DNA of 37,061 nt, taken from Ichthyosporea sp. XGB-2017a (taxonomy: Eukaryota > Opisthokonta > Ichthyosporea). The notes beneath the pieces were generated by a model. It saw nothing but the letters and a program-made list of their open reading frames with translations, was not told where the DNA came from and made no database searches. Numbering within the stretch: position 1 is the first letter of the stretch; each line of letters starts with the position of its first letter. Shown piece after piece: positions 10,356 to 19,933 of this stretch. The position numbers were made by a program, and so were the translations under genes. The DNA is taken from positions 79,175-116,235 of the forward strand of contig PDIM01010317.1 in assembly GCA_002811675.1 (NCBI GenBank), written 5' to 3'.

Positions 10356-10367
10356 GGGTTATAACCC
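10356..10367. promoter_or_regulatory. GGGTTATAACCC palindrome upstream of the DnaJ gene
   Basis: Perfect 12-bp palindrome built from two telomere-motif halves (GGGTTA/TAACCC), 132 bp before the DnaJ start. Related TAACCC-type elements occur upstream of the coiled-coil gene (12159) and the RBM34 gene (28677). A regulatory role is inferred from position only. Confidence 0.35.
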
Positions 10368-10423
10368 GCACAATTACATCTTTTTTATTATGTGACGCGT
10401 CCACGTTAATTTCACACAGTCAC

Positions 10424-10774
10424 GTGGTCCACCAATCCTTTTCCTTTGGTTGGATAGTTTGCAAAGTTTCAAGATTTGTTCTCAAAAGCATAATAGTTAG
10501 AGGAAAGCTAGATGTATACTCTTGCGAACCTGGATATCATGGAAAGCCTATAAGGGTTGAGGGTGAACACAAAGTGAGAAGAAAAACATTTGTTGTAAGT
10601 GGTTATCTGGAGCAATTCCCATTAGGATGCGGGGCGGCAAAAACATATTATGGTGTACAAGGAGCCACAGTTGAAGAAGATACGAATTTCATTGTCCACG
10701 AGGCCTCCAAACTAACTAAACGTGAAGCATATACACTTGTCTGTCGAACTGGGGTAAAAGGGGGAATAGCGTAG
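10424..10774 (+). pseudogene. C-terminal fragment of a superfamily-1 (PIF1/UL5-type) helicase
   Basis: An open frame of 116 codons with no ATG at its beginning and no N-terminal Walker A region anywhere nearby. Near its end it carries the paired C-terminal signatures of SF1 DNA helicases. One is QFPL followed by A-x-T and a VQGATV block (motif V-like, corresponding to the usual T-I-H-K-x-Q-G-x-T). The other, about 30 residues on, is YTLVCRTGVKGG (motif VI-like, usual Y-V-A-L-S-R). The frame ends at TAG just inside an inverted repeat. Such helicases occur in Helitron/PIF1 cellular lineages and in large DNA viruses, and I cannot decide between these. It is best read as a broken relic of an integrated element. 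I give no reconstruction. Confidence 0.5.
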
Positions 10775-10890
10775 GCCAATCCTCTATGGCCAATGATTTG
10801 GAACTGTCTAATGAAAGTGCAGTTGATGGACAAAAGAAGCGGGGATTGTGCTGGTGGTGCCAAAATGGCATACGCTATTCCCCCTTTTAC
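10754..10890. repeat. Perfect 20-bp inverted repeat, 97-bp spacer
   Basis: The arm at 10754-10773 (GTAAAAGGGGGAATAGCGTA) is the exact reverse complement of 10871-10890. The left arm is the last coding stretch and stop of the helicase fragment, so the right arm is a fold-back copy of that end. It could form a hairpin or mark a rearrangement junction. Confidence 0.85.
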
Positions 10891-11035
10891 ATTCTAATCC
10901 TGACTCAAAGCATCCACCCCTTTTTGTTCAAAGGAGAGATTAATAGGCTAAACAGGGCGCACAATGTTGAGGAAGCTCTTCTACGAAAAGTAATGAATAG
11001 TTTGGGGTGGGCGTACCGGATTAAGACGTAAACGT
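10786..11035 (+). pseudogene. Broken open frame after the helicase fragment
   Basis: A plus-strand frame of about 81 codons (MANDLELSNES...), ending in a coding-like stretch FKGEINRLNRAHNVEEALLRKV. It spans the right arm of the inverted repeat and has no recognisable domain. I read it as part of the same decayed segment rather than an independent gene. Confidence 0.25.
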
Positions 11036-11039
11036 CTGA

Positions 11040-11255
11040 AAGAAGAATAGACACACAAATATTGTAGGTCAAGATGACGGGGAATTGTGTGGTTATACTT
11101 GGAACATAAATGCATTATGTATCCGTGAGGGTCCCATAGTGTCTCAAACTTTGGGTCTAGAACGTCGAATTAGCTTTTTATGTAAGTCGTTTGCAGTGAT
11201 TGAAAGTAGAGCAACGTTCATAGTTCTGGGTGGATGTTTGGGATCTGTTAAATAG
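11040..11255 (+). pseudogene. Decayed coding fragment
   Basis: A 71-codon plus-strand frame without any ATG, whose composition looks coding (balanced hydrophobic and charged residues, DDGELCGYTWNINAL, LERRISFLCKSF). It ends at TAG and has no recognised family. It is probably part of the same broken element as the helicase fragment. Confidence 0.25.
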
Positions 11256-11498
11256 CTGCAGAAAATACGCTACATCAAGCGCTTTAAAGTATCTGAAAAC
11301 TGTCGATAAATGTGTTTTGCTGGTGGTTTTGGATGTACAGACCATATTTGAAAAGTCTCAAGAAAGGAGGGGTGGTCTCCATCTGTATGCAGAAATCGAT
11401 TTTGTTTCGGTGTTGGATGTTTGACCTTTTGAGTTGCAATATACCGACAATGTAAAGTAATGTAAAATTTGAACAATTTTGTTTTTATCCCGTGCTAG

Positions 11499-11791
11499 AC
11501 AAATGATGATTTCTTGTTGTTTGGTGCGAAAGTGTTGAATGACACCGTATGTGGCAATGAGAAGTGTGTGAAGTGTATTGTATTCACTAAAGTAAACCCT
11601 TCCAGCTTACGAGTCCCTGTTGACAGTGTCCCATAAGTATCGTGCAGGAGCTTGTGCATTCGTTGTATCTTCGGGCAGTATATCTTTCATATATTGTTTT
11701 AGAGCGAGACCGCCCATTGCAAATAAGCTTTAGAATAGAAAGTGCAGTTTATGCTGTAACAGTGTACGAGAACGACACCCAGTTTGTTTAG
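11499..11791 (+). pseudogene. Two overlapping frame fragments, apparent frameshift
   Basis: Frame one runs 11499-11636 and has a CGNEKCVKC cysteine pair. Frame two runs 11624-11791 (YLSYIVLERDRPLQISF, TVYENDTQF). They overlap by 13 bases in different frames, as expected for one ancestral gene broken by a frameshift or small indel. The family is not recognised. I do not join them. Confidence 0.3.
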
Positions 11792-11878
11792 TATAGCATG
11801 CGTTATTGATGGAAAATGGGGGGAGCTCGTTTGCCTGTTTTTTGGGCAAGAATTGCACGTACTTTGCCCTTTTTATGA

Positions 11879-12235
11879 TTGGGAAAACTGAGGGGAGTTT
11901 ATCGTATACTACTATGCAAACGAGGGGACACTTCTGTCATAGTAAATCAGGCAGTTAGACAGCTGCGCTTGATCAACAAACTGCCTGGATTTCAACTTTT
12001 CGTGCATCTTCCAACAACGAAAACACCTCGATTTGAGATTGGCGCACTGCTCTTTTCATTAACAACACGTCAAATCGTGATCAACAATCTTCGTTGGGAT
12101 TTACGACGGCAAGGATTTTCAAACGCACACGTCGAGGCAGGAAATGACATGCATGCCGTAACCCTAACCCTAGGACATAACTATGTAATGCATGCAGGAA
12201 TTTTTTATTTGTTTGTGTTATTTATATTTTAAAAC
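11879..12235 (+). pseudogene. Unrecognised open frame, possibly part of the decayed segment
   Basis: A frame of about 117 codons, beginning without a good ATG context. The central part looks coding (QAVRQLRLINKLPGFQLF, TTRQIVINNLRWDL). The last part translates the telomere-like repeat at 12159-12174 as AVTLTL and ends in low-complexity residues, so the original gene probably stopped or was broken near the repeat. No domain recognised. Confidence 0.3.
12159..12174. repeat. Interstitial telomere-like repeat (TAACCC x2)
   Basis: TAACCCTAACCCTAGG: two and a half tandem copies of the TTAGGG-type telomere unit. It lies at the end of the decayed fragment region and 110 bp before the coiled-coil gene start. 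It may be a regulatory telobox-like site or a scar of an insertion. Confidence 0.6.
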
Positions 12236-12283
12236 ACCAGCCCGGCTGTGAATTAGTGCATATCCGATCAATAAGGATTCAAG

Positions 12284-14557
12284 ATGATGGCTGTCTGTGG
12301 AGAAGAAGAGGCTGCTGCTTGTCAGGCTCAGAGATGTGATGAGAATATGGCCATGTCAGATAGTCCGTGTTTGCTTAATGAGCATGGAGGGTTGAATATG
12401 AAAAATGCTGCTGGGGATAGTCACGGAAGCTCTTCTCCTGCGTCTGATTTTATCCCAAATGGGTTTAAAAGCTTGTCAAAGAAATTTTCCCTACCTAAGC
12501 TGACGTCTGTTGGTCGGCTTTCATTTCCATTAAACGGTAAAAATGGAGAACGCCCGGTGGATAAGTCAGGCACTGGGGCTATTCATCCTCATACACGTGA
12601 AGTTGCGGAGCTCAAAGATAAGATTCGTGAGCTGGAGGATAAACTCAAATTTGAAAGTTTAGTTGTAAGAAGATCTATGGACGGTCTTTGTCGTGCCAAT
12701 GAGGAGCTGGAGAATGAGCTGGCACATTATCGCACCAGTGGTCGGAAAGAGCTAGATTCAGGAAAAGATGGGGCGTTGGAACTTCAAGAACTGCGTGATA
12801 TGCTTACTGCAAGAGATGCCCAGCTGAAAGAATCGCGTCAACAGGCCGAAATGTTGGAAGAGGAAAAAGTCGCCGCAGATATGAAGTCTACTATTCTTGC
12901 TAAAAAAAATGTGCATCAGCAAAATGAGCATGAGGCGCTGGTAAAGTTGTTGAAGAAAGAATGGGAAAGTGAGAGATTGAAGGCAGAGGAAGAGCGAAAT
13001 GATTTGCAAAACAAAAACCAATCGCTCAAGGCGGAATTGGTTCAAAAGAATACAATGCTAAATGAATTAAAGGAGTTCAAGGACGAAAAGCTAAACTTAT
13101 ACAGCGAGGCTCAAGTGAACTTGCGTGAAATGCAGGAGTTGAAAAACCAGGAAATTGCTGACTTGCGGCAAAAGTTAGAGACGGCAAAATGGGAAGCCGA
13201 CAAGCATATCCTCAAAGCCTCCTCTCAGGCGTCGACTGTGGAGAAACTCAATGAAGAAAACCAACTGTTAAAGGGCGAACTGAAAAGAACGCAGAGCACT
13301 ATTGACTCACATAGGAAGTCTCTGAACGAGTGCATAGTTGAAAAGGAAGAGTCCCTAAACAAGCACATTGCAGAGGTATCTGTATTGAAAACCACGCATG
13401 AATCAGAGGTTGCTATGATGTGCGAAAAGCATACCAAAGAGAAGGAATTGTTTGCCAAAGAAAAGTGCAAACTCGAAAAAGAACTTGCTCATGCAACAGA
13501 AGTTTCGCGCCAACTAGAGGAGGACCTGTGCTTGAAAACTCGGTCATTGGAGAGTAGCATGAGTGCGCATAATGCTCTCGAAAACCAACTGGAGAGTTTC
13601 CACAAGCAAAAGGAGGATGATAAAGGGCATAGTGAAGAAAAAATCAAATCTCTGTCTGATCAGCTATCAAAAGCTGAAATGGGCATATGCGAAAAAGAAG
13701 AACTAGTTCGTGAACTCAAAAGTGAGCTTGGCCAACTGCATAGCTGTGTTGAAACGGCTGAAGGTAATCTGAACGATGCAAAACTTGCAATGCTGATAAA
13801 AGAAAGGAAAGGAACTGAGCTTATTAAAGATTTCAAAAGGCAACTGAAACTAAATTGCGTCGAGATTGAAAAACTGGAGGGTAAACTGCATGCTTCCCAA
13901 ACAGAGTGTGTAAATTTGCGAGAAAGACTGCATTCGCTTTCCATGGAACAAGAAAGATCAGAAACTTGCCCTCAAAGCAACAAAATAATAGCTCCAGCCC
14001 AGAACCAATCAAGTCCAGTGGATGCTACAAGTGATATTGATACCGAAACTTTGTTGAATGAAAACGCCTTATTGATTGAAAAAATGAGTACGCTTCAGTG
14101 TAAGGCGTGGACGTTGGAAGAGCAAGTTGGAGAGACTCAAAGGCTCTATGAGATGTCCTGTGAAGAAGTCAAGAGAAAAGATGAGGTGATACTTTCCCTG
14201 CTTGGGAAAATTCCAACTAATCCGGTTCCGGGGGAGGATCTTCCCCATCGAGACTGGAAAGTATCTCCCAAGTCAATCAACGAAGTTCTGGAAAAGTCTT
14301 TAGTTAGTCTCCTTGGCCCAAACAATGGCTTTGCAAAAGCAGAAGCCATAAAAAGGCTTCAGAAAACGCTGGAAACAACATTGATAGAAAATCTTCATCT
14401 TCAGGTAATTAAAGGTTATAGGGAGTATATTTGAAAAGGACACATTTCTAACTTACCTACTTTTCCTTTCCTGTGCTAGAATGACCTCCAAGTTGCCAAC
14501 GACAAGTACATGAGCCTTCTTTCTTCCGCGAAAACACCAACTCGTACGGGAATGTAA
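12284..14557 (+). CDS. Long coiled-coil protein
   Basis: Two exons, 12284-14404 and 14480-14557 (75-nt phase-0 intron, GTAATT donor, CTGTGCTAG acceptor), encode 732 aa. An N-terminal Ser-rich region of about 100 residues (FKSLSKKFSLPKLTSVGRLS) is followed by near-continuous heptad coiled coil from about 105 to 560. A break rich in Ser/Pro/Gln follows (565-590), then a shorter coil and a conserved-looking tail WKVSPKSINEVLEKSLVSLLG, FAKAEAIKRLQKTLETTLIENL. The protein ends NDLQVANDKYMSLLSSAKT. Without a recognisable GRIP, GRAB or motor domain I cannot name the family. Golgin-like tether, centrosomal or kinetoplastid-like scaffold roles are all possible. The start is the first of two adjacent ATGs. 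Confidence 0.85.
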
Positions 14558-15272
14558 AAGCGCCAAAGAAGAAGGAAAGGATAATGGCTCTAAAACTGTG
14601 ACTCACCGATTTGTTTCTGGGTGAAACATTGGAGGAAAAGCAACAGCTTTGACACTAGAATGATTGCAGAAAACATAAACACGGATTGTGTGATGCTTGT
14701 AAACCTGCATCTCTCACATATCTTCGTCATGTTTCGAGTGTTGTTTTTTTGTTCGCGCTGATCCTTTTGGAATTGCATGTACCGGTCTGCAAGCTATGTA
14801 GAGTCGGTTGTTGACGATAACACATATATAGTATTATATAGACGTATCTAACATGTACATGCGCGAAGTCACTTTTTTTTCTGACAGGACAAAAAAGCAA
14901 AAGCATACCTAATTACAATGGATTTGACCCGCCATTGTGTGTCTTAATTTATTCAAATATATCAATTCTCTGTTCTGTGATTGGATAATTTTGATTCGTA
15001 ATGTGCTCTGGTTGGCTATTTGTACTCAAGAGTCATTTTATCTATTCGCTGATTGGTCCATTTGTCCAGGGGGAAGGCCAGGGAGTGCCCGTGCCATGCT
15101 TTCTGTGCGGACATTATTGTTTGGTTCTGTATTGTGGAGAGTATAAAAGACCCCCCTGTACATTGTCCAGCTGGCTGTCCTTGGCTATCTTGCGTGATTT
15201 ATTTTGTGTGTGCGAAGGGAATAGTGAATCTAGCGTACCGTTTATTATATTGTGTTCATTGTTGATTACATC
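14558..15272. other. Intergenic spacer with a TATA promoter
   Basis: 3' UTR of the coiled-coil gene and promoter of the next gene. Two near-identical phrases about cell 'TGATTGG' sites (CCAAT boxes, reversed) occur near 14979 and 15050, about 90-165 bp upstream of a TATAAAAG at 15142-15149. No other gene seen. Confidence 0.45.
15142..15149 (+). promoter_or_regulatory. TATA box of the small secreted protein gene
   Basis: TATAAAAG, 124 bp before the ATG at 15273, preceded by ATTGG-type (CCAAT-box) sequences. It is among the clearest core promoters in the window. Confidence 0.6.
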
Positions 15273-15692
15273 ATGTCTGTTTCTAGAAAGAGTATTATTT
15301 GTTTGTGTCTTTTGATGCTTGTGTTGGTGGCGAGTGGATTGGAGGGTGTTTTGGGTGCTGCTGCGTTGAAAAAAGAAACTCTTAAAGGAAGTAAGAATCA
15401 AGTTGCTATGCAAGAGGATTCTGCAACCGTCGAAGGAGGGGAAAGTACAGTGGATACAGAAAGTGCGTACAAAAAGCAAAAACTCCGCATTAGGGAATAC
15501 ACCGCTAAAGTAAATCTCATGTGCGCCAGTGTGGGAGAAAGAATGGATGGAGATGCCAGAAACACAAATCCACGATGTGCTGATTCTATTGATGCGCTCA
15601 AAACAGAAGTGTGCGACTTCCAGAATGTCAACAAGTCTTATACATTGCGGTGTCTGCGACTGGAAAAGATTTCCCAGTCCCTCCGAAGGTAA
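15273..15692 (+). CDS. Small secreted four-cysteine protein
   Basis: Predicted 139-aa secreted protein. MSVSRKSIICLCLLMLVLVASGLEGVLG is a strong signal peptide, with cleavage probably after about residue 30 (GAA). The mature domain is charged, with a Glu/Ser/Thr-rich linker, then a helical part containing four cysteines (NLMCASVG, NPRCADS, TEVCDF, TLRCLRL) that could form two disulphides. No family recognised. The stop codon sits inside a good splice donor (GAAG|GTAATC). If the intron to the TTCTCATAG acceptor at 15801 is removed, the protein gains one Lys (RRK rather than RR) and ends at 15808, beside an AATAAA. The preceding TATA box suggests strong or regulated expression. Confidence 0.7.
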   Translation: MSVSRKSIICLCLLMLVLVASGLEGVLGAAALKKETLKGSKNQVAMQEDSATVEGGESTVDTESAYKKQKLRIREYTAKVNLMCASVGERMDGDARNTNPRCADSIDALKTEVCDFQNVNKSYTLRCLRLEKISQSLRR

Positions 15693-16696
15693 TCCTATTT
15701 TATTTGTACGACACAATGCATTATTGGAAACCAAACACCGAGCACTACCTGCCTTTCCTTTTGTCATTTATTTTTCGTCTCTTTAATTTAATTTCTCATA
15801 GAAAATAAAAATACATGCTCCTTTAAACTTTAGAAAAACTGAAACCAAACTGTACACATAGCGAGGAAGAGTAAAGCAAATAAAAAGATGAGGGAGTATG
15901 ATGAAAAACAAAGTCCTTTGGTTTTTCCTGTGGATTCGTGTAAGCTAAGAGCTATTCAATTTCATCCATCAGAGTGAACGCCGAACGCCATCTCCCTTGC
16001 ATTTGACGAGTGCAAGAAGACACGAAGAAAGCAAGGCACTATTGTAAAATTCATGCCAGTCAGAAATTTCTACTTTGAAACTTTGAAAGTATCCATATTC
16101 CTATCCCTCTTGTGATTAAAACACCCAACGCCCCTTCATCCGCTATCACTCATACGGGCACTCCTTCCTTCTCTGCCTCTGTTCTCTTCTCTTCACCCTT
16201 CTCTCCTATATTCCCTCTCTTCTCTCTCACCCAGCTTCTCTCCTATATTCCCTCTCTTCTCTCTCACCCCCTTGCTCACCCTTCTCTTTATAAGACCGTA
16301 GTGGGCCAGCTGGTCATTGAATGGGATGGATGAATGTCCACTTTCTTCATTCAATTCAGTCCTTCTGCTGATGAAGCAGAGCTAGAGGTGTCAGGGTTCA
16401 GCGAGGCAGAGTCCAATTACCCGGGCAACCACTTTCCTTCAAATTCTGGCATAACCAGATTTTTCCATATAAATATCAGATAATTCAAAAAGTTTTTTTG
16501 GGGAATTTTTTTTTTTTTTTGTTTTGTGCGTGAAACAGTTGTGCCACAAAACAAAGGGAAAGAGAATAAACACTGCAAAATATCTCAAGTAAAGCGGGAG
16601 TAGTTAAAGGGGAATCCACTTGTTTGACTGAGTGAAGGACGAGTTTGATTCTCGAAAGAGAGTTTGTATTGTATTTGTGGATTGTTGGCAGCAACC
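15693..16696. other. 1-kb spacer with pyrimidine-rich upstream region
   Basis: 3' UTR of the secreted gene (AATAAA near 15804) and the promoter and leader of the F-box gene. It contains a 35-bp direct duplication (16198-16269) and two TATA-like sites: TTTATAAG at 16287-16294 and ATATAAATA near 16467. No further gene seen. Confidence 0.45.
16198..16269. repeat. Two exact copies of a 35-bp pyrimidine-rich sequence
   Basis: 16198-16232 and 16235-16269 are identical (35 bp, starting CTTCTCTCCTATATTCCC), separated by AG, giving period 37. They sit just upstream of TTTATAAG (16287-16294) in the F-box gene promoter region and resemble a CT-rich promoter element that has duplicated. Confidence 0.8.
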
Positions 16697-19600
16697 ATGG
16701 TAAGCGAGTCGGCGGGTAAGACTTATGCGAGGAAACTACGTTCCCGCCAGGGGGATTGGAATGGGGTTGCACTTCCCCTGGGTCCGTTTGAGGGCCCCGA
16801 GTGGAACAACTGCACCAAGATCGAATATACCTTGGAGCAGGCAAAGGCGCGCCGCGGTCGCACAGGGAGAAAAAGCCCCCTGAAGAAGCGGAAGAAGAAG
16901 AGTTGCCCCAAAGGATCCTCTGCAGTGTCGACGTTGAACAGTCGAGAAATACAAAAGTACCACCAGGCACTTGAGGAAAGGATTAAGGAGGCGTCTGGTG
17001 ACACTTCAAAGGCATCTTTTCCGCAGCCATACCGGCTTCAGAGAGGGCCATCAACGGAAACTCAGGGGACTATTGGTATTAGGGACAGTAAATCCATTTC
17101 GTCCTTGGTGGCAAAAATATCAGCGTATGGGATTGAGGAGGCAGATAAAGATGCAGAGGGGTGGAGAAATTTCAATTTGTCGTCGGGAGAGAGTTCAGTT
17201 GGGGACTTGACAGAGCAAAGCAGCTCTGTGAAAGAGAGCATTGACGAGGAGAATACTTTTGCAGTCAATCATGACGATACAGAGAGCACAGCAAGCGATA
17301 TCACTGACATAACATTGTCTGATTTGGAAATTAACCCTTATGGCTTTAAATATTCTTATAGTCTGGGGAACGAGCTGGAAGTCAGGCATTCTTGGGTGGA
17401 CAAAGAGGAAAGTTTGTTAACTGGGAATGCCGACATGACAACTAGCAGCGACTCTCAACAAGAAAGCAGTGTGTCATCATTCGATATTAAAGGTAAAGGG
17501 AAAATGACATGTAGCAGCGACGCTGTTTCAGAGGCAGAATCCAGTAGTACACACTGCAACAAATCAATTCATGAAATTGAAGAAAGTGACAAGCTGGGCC
17601 AAGATACATCTTGTATAAGAAAGGTTTGCTCGCTGTGTGGACAGAGCAACAAATTTAGTCTCATTTTTTGCGATAATTGCGGAAAAGCATTCCTTAATGA
17701 AAGTCCGATAGCAAGCAAAGAAGCTGGACAGTCTTCAAAAGGGAAGGCAACTGAAGAACTTTGTGAAACTAAAGAAACCAGGGAATCAGAAATATCCGAT
17801 GCACAAGTCAATCAACTTACCTCTTTAATATCGAAAATGGAGAATTCAGCTGCCAGGTCGGGTCTACTTCAAGACGACGAAGCATTACCCTTTAAAGGGC
17901 AATGCACTAGTGAAATGAAGGGTGTAAAATTTGCTCGAAGAGAAGGGGATCAGTCTAAAGAAGCATCTTTAAAAACGTGTGGTAGTTCAGTCACTGGGTG
18001 GAGGTGGAAATCCTCGGCTTTCAAATCATCGTCTAGATGTGCCATGTTCTCAAATTCGAAATCTCCAGTCACAAAACTTTCTGGGAAAGGGCGTAAAGCC
18101 TCAAAATGTTCAGTAAAAGAATCAGAGGAAGAAGGGGGTGTTGACTCTTCGAGGAGCTCTAAACCTCATTCGACTTCCTTGCCATCTGGCAAAGAAAAGG
18201 TCAAACCATTCGCGAGGGTGAAAGAAGAAAGCTTGGCTGTAAATCGACCAAACTCAGCACCGCTATGCAGGCCATCTACCTTTCTTATGGTTCCTGAAGA
18301 CAATGCCTTAGAAATGCACTCTAGATATTCAAGTGGGAAAGACGGCGTGCAGCAAGATAGTGGCAACCGTAGCAGAAATAAGAATGGCGAATTTCTTACT
18401 ATTCGCCCTGTGCAGTTGTGTCTTTCATCGTCTGCTTTGGTCGTCGGAAAAAGTGAGAAAAAAAGTAGAAAGGGGAAAAGCAAAGTTCACCACACTGAAA
18501 AAAAGCACATCCGATCTGCTACATCACTCGAAAGAGAAGACAGCGTTTCTCAGGTGATTAGAGCAACCGTTGACGTAAGGACTCCAGGGCCAAGACCTGC
18601 GATATTTAAGAATTGCCCTAATCCAAACAGTATTCGTGCCGAACAGAGCCACCTCCGAATGCATAGAAGCCTAAGTGACCCTGACTTAAAAGCTCTTCCA
18701 GGATCGGAGGCATGGTTTGAGAGAACCAAGGAGGCCTTTGTTGATAGTAGCCGTTCAAATTTCAACGAAAGCGGGGGCACACTTCCTCGAAACAGATGGC
18801 TCACATTACCGGAAGAGATATTTCTCAACATTTTTTCGCATTTGGAACAGACAGATTTATCAAGATGCGGGCGCTCGTGTACGTTATTTAAGAGAATCAC
18901 CTCTGATGAAACCCTTTGGAGGAGCATAGATCTTAGTGGCAAAAAACTTTCACATGCCAGTTTAGGAGATATTGGAAGCAAAAGACCAAGGCAACTGAAA
19001 TTAGCACAGGCACGGGGCCTCTCCACCAAAGGCATTCGAAGACTGGCAGAGAATTGCGGGTCCAGCTTAAAATGCATAAACTTGTCGGGGGTAGATGGTT
19101 TAGAAGATAGCAACTTAACGCCTTTAGTGCGAAGCTGTCATGAGCTCAATTTTATTGATATCAGTTGGAGCAAAGTGACAGATACGGGTATTCAAGCTCT
19201 TGTTAGACATTGCCCAAAAATTACTGGTCTTGTCTTAAAAGGGTGTCATTTAATTACAGACAATGCTTTGTCAAATATTGCGAAAACTTACAAGACCAAG
19301 TTAGTTCATTTGGACTTGTTTGGTTGTTATAATATTACATCTTCAAAGGCAGAATGGCTTGGCTTGTTATGTCCCAACATACAAACCCTCAGTTTAGCAC
19401 AATGTGCTAGAATTAGTGATGGGTGTATTGGGAGATTAGCAGAAAGTTTAAAAAAATTAGAGATCATAGATCTCAAGGGTATCAAGCAGGTTCGAGATTC
19501 ATGTGTTCGAAAAATTGGAAAGTATTGTATCAACCTCAAAGTTTTGTGCTTATCCCATTGTTCTCTTTTGACAGATTCAGGGGTGGCCGAATTAGGAAGA

Positions 19601-19933
19601 TACAGCGAGTCTTTGGTGAGATTGGATCTGGGGGGCTGCATAAATGTTTCAGATTCTAGTATTGGGCTTCTTGCTCGCAGGCTACCAAATCTACAGTATC
19701 TTGACATAAGCTCTACAAACATAACTTCTCTTAGCATAGATCTTCTGGCAGAGCATTGTTTAAATCTCAACACGGTAAATGCAAGCTACTGCTGTGAAAT
19801 AACAGAAGCCTCTTTGAAAAATATGGTCCGACGTTGTATAAGATTGAAAGAACTGTATTTGTATGGCTGCGCACGCTTACGTAACATGAGCGAATTACTA
19901 GCATACAGAGGCCAGACACTCATCCTTAGCTAA
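16697..19933 (+). CDS. F-box and leucine-rich-repeat protein with a zinc ribbon
   Basis: Intronless 1078-aa protein, start at the Kozak-like GCAACCATGG. The N-terminus is basic with a nuclear-localisation cluster (SPLKKRKKKSCPK, about residue 55). A long Ser-rich disordered region contains a four-cysteine zinc ribbon at 311-333 (CSLCGQ...FCDNCGKAF). An F-box at about 702-745 (LPEEIFLNIFSHLEQTDLSRC...W) should bind SKP1 in an SCF ubiquitin ligase. About twelve AMN1/FBXL-type cysteine-containing LRRs follow to the C-terminus (LVLKGCHLITDNALSNIA, LSLAQCARISDGCIGRLAE, LDLGGCINVSDSSIGLLA). The F-box and LRR arrangement is FBXL family, with KDM2- or FBXL2/20-like spacing but no JmjC. The substrate is unknown. 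Its stop codon is 17 bp from the stop of the convergent SYCP1-like gene. Confidence 0.9.
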   Translation: MVSESAGKTYARKLRSRQGDWNGVALPLGPFEGPEWNNCTKIEYTLEQAKARRGRTGRKSPLKKRKKKSCPKGSSAVSTLNSREIQKYHQALEERIKEASGDTSKASFPQPYRLQRGPSTETQGTIGIRDSKSISSLVAKISAYGIEEADKDAEGWRNFNLSSGESSVGDLTEQSSSVKESIDEENTFAVNHDDTESTASDITDITLSDLEINPYGFKYSYSLGNELEVRHSWVDKEESLLTGNADMTTSSDSQQESSVSSFDIKGKGKMTCSSDAVSEAESSSTHCNKSIHEIEESDKLGQDTSCIRKVCSLCGQSNKFSLIFCDNCGKAFLNESPIASKEAGQSSKGKATEELCETKETRESEISDAQVNQLTSLISKMENSAARSGLLQDDEALPFKGQCTSEMKGVKFARREGDQSKEASLKTCGSSVTGWRWKSSAFKSSSRCAMFSNSKSPVTKLSGKGRKASKCSVKESEEEGGVDSSRSSKPHSTSLPSGKEKVKPFARVKEESLAVNRPNSAPLCRPSTFLMVPEDNALEMHSRYSSGKDGVQQDSGNRSRNKNGEFLTIRPVQLCLSSSALVVGKSEKKSRKGKSKVHHTEKKHIRSATSLEREDSVSQVIRATVDVRTPGPRPAIFKNCPNPNSIRAEQSHLRMHRSLSDPDLKALPGSEAWFERTKEAFVDSSRSNFNESGGTLPRNRWLTLPEEIFLNIFSHLEQTDLSRCGRSCTLFKRITSDETLWRSIDLSGKKLSHASLGDIGSKRPRQLKLAQARGLSTKGIRRLAENCGSSLKCINLSGVDGLEDSNLTPLVRSCHELNFIDISWSKVTDTGIQALVRHCPKITGLVLKGCHLITDNALSNIAKTYKTKLVHLDLFGCYNITSSKAEWLGLLCPNIQTLSLAQCARISDGCIGRLAESLKKLEIIDLKGIKQVRDSCVRKIGKYCINLKVLCLSHCSLLTDSGVAELGRYSESLVRLDLGGCINVSDSSIGLLARRLPNLQYLDISSTNITSLSIDLLAEHCLNLNTVNASYCCEITEASLKNMVRRCIRLKELYLYGCARLRNMSELLAYRGQTLILS

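Noticed and set aside
10424-10774. Reading the helicase fragment as an intact small gene
   Set aside because: No ATG, no Walker A part, and motifs V/VI only; the frame ends inside an inverted repeat.
15114-15767. A 217-codon minus-strand frame
   Set aside because: Antisense to the small secreted protein and its TATA promoter; no start, no recognisable features.
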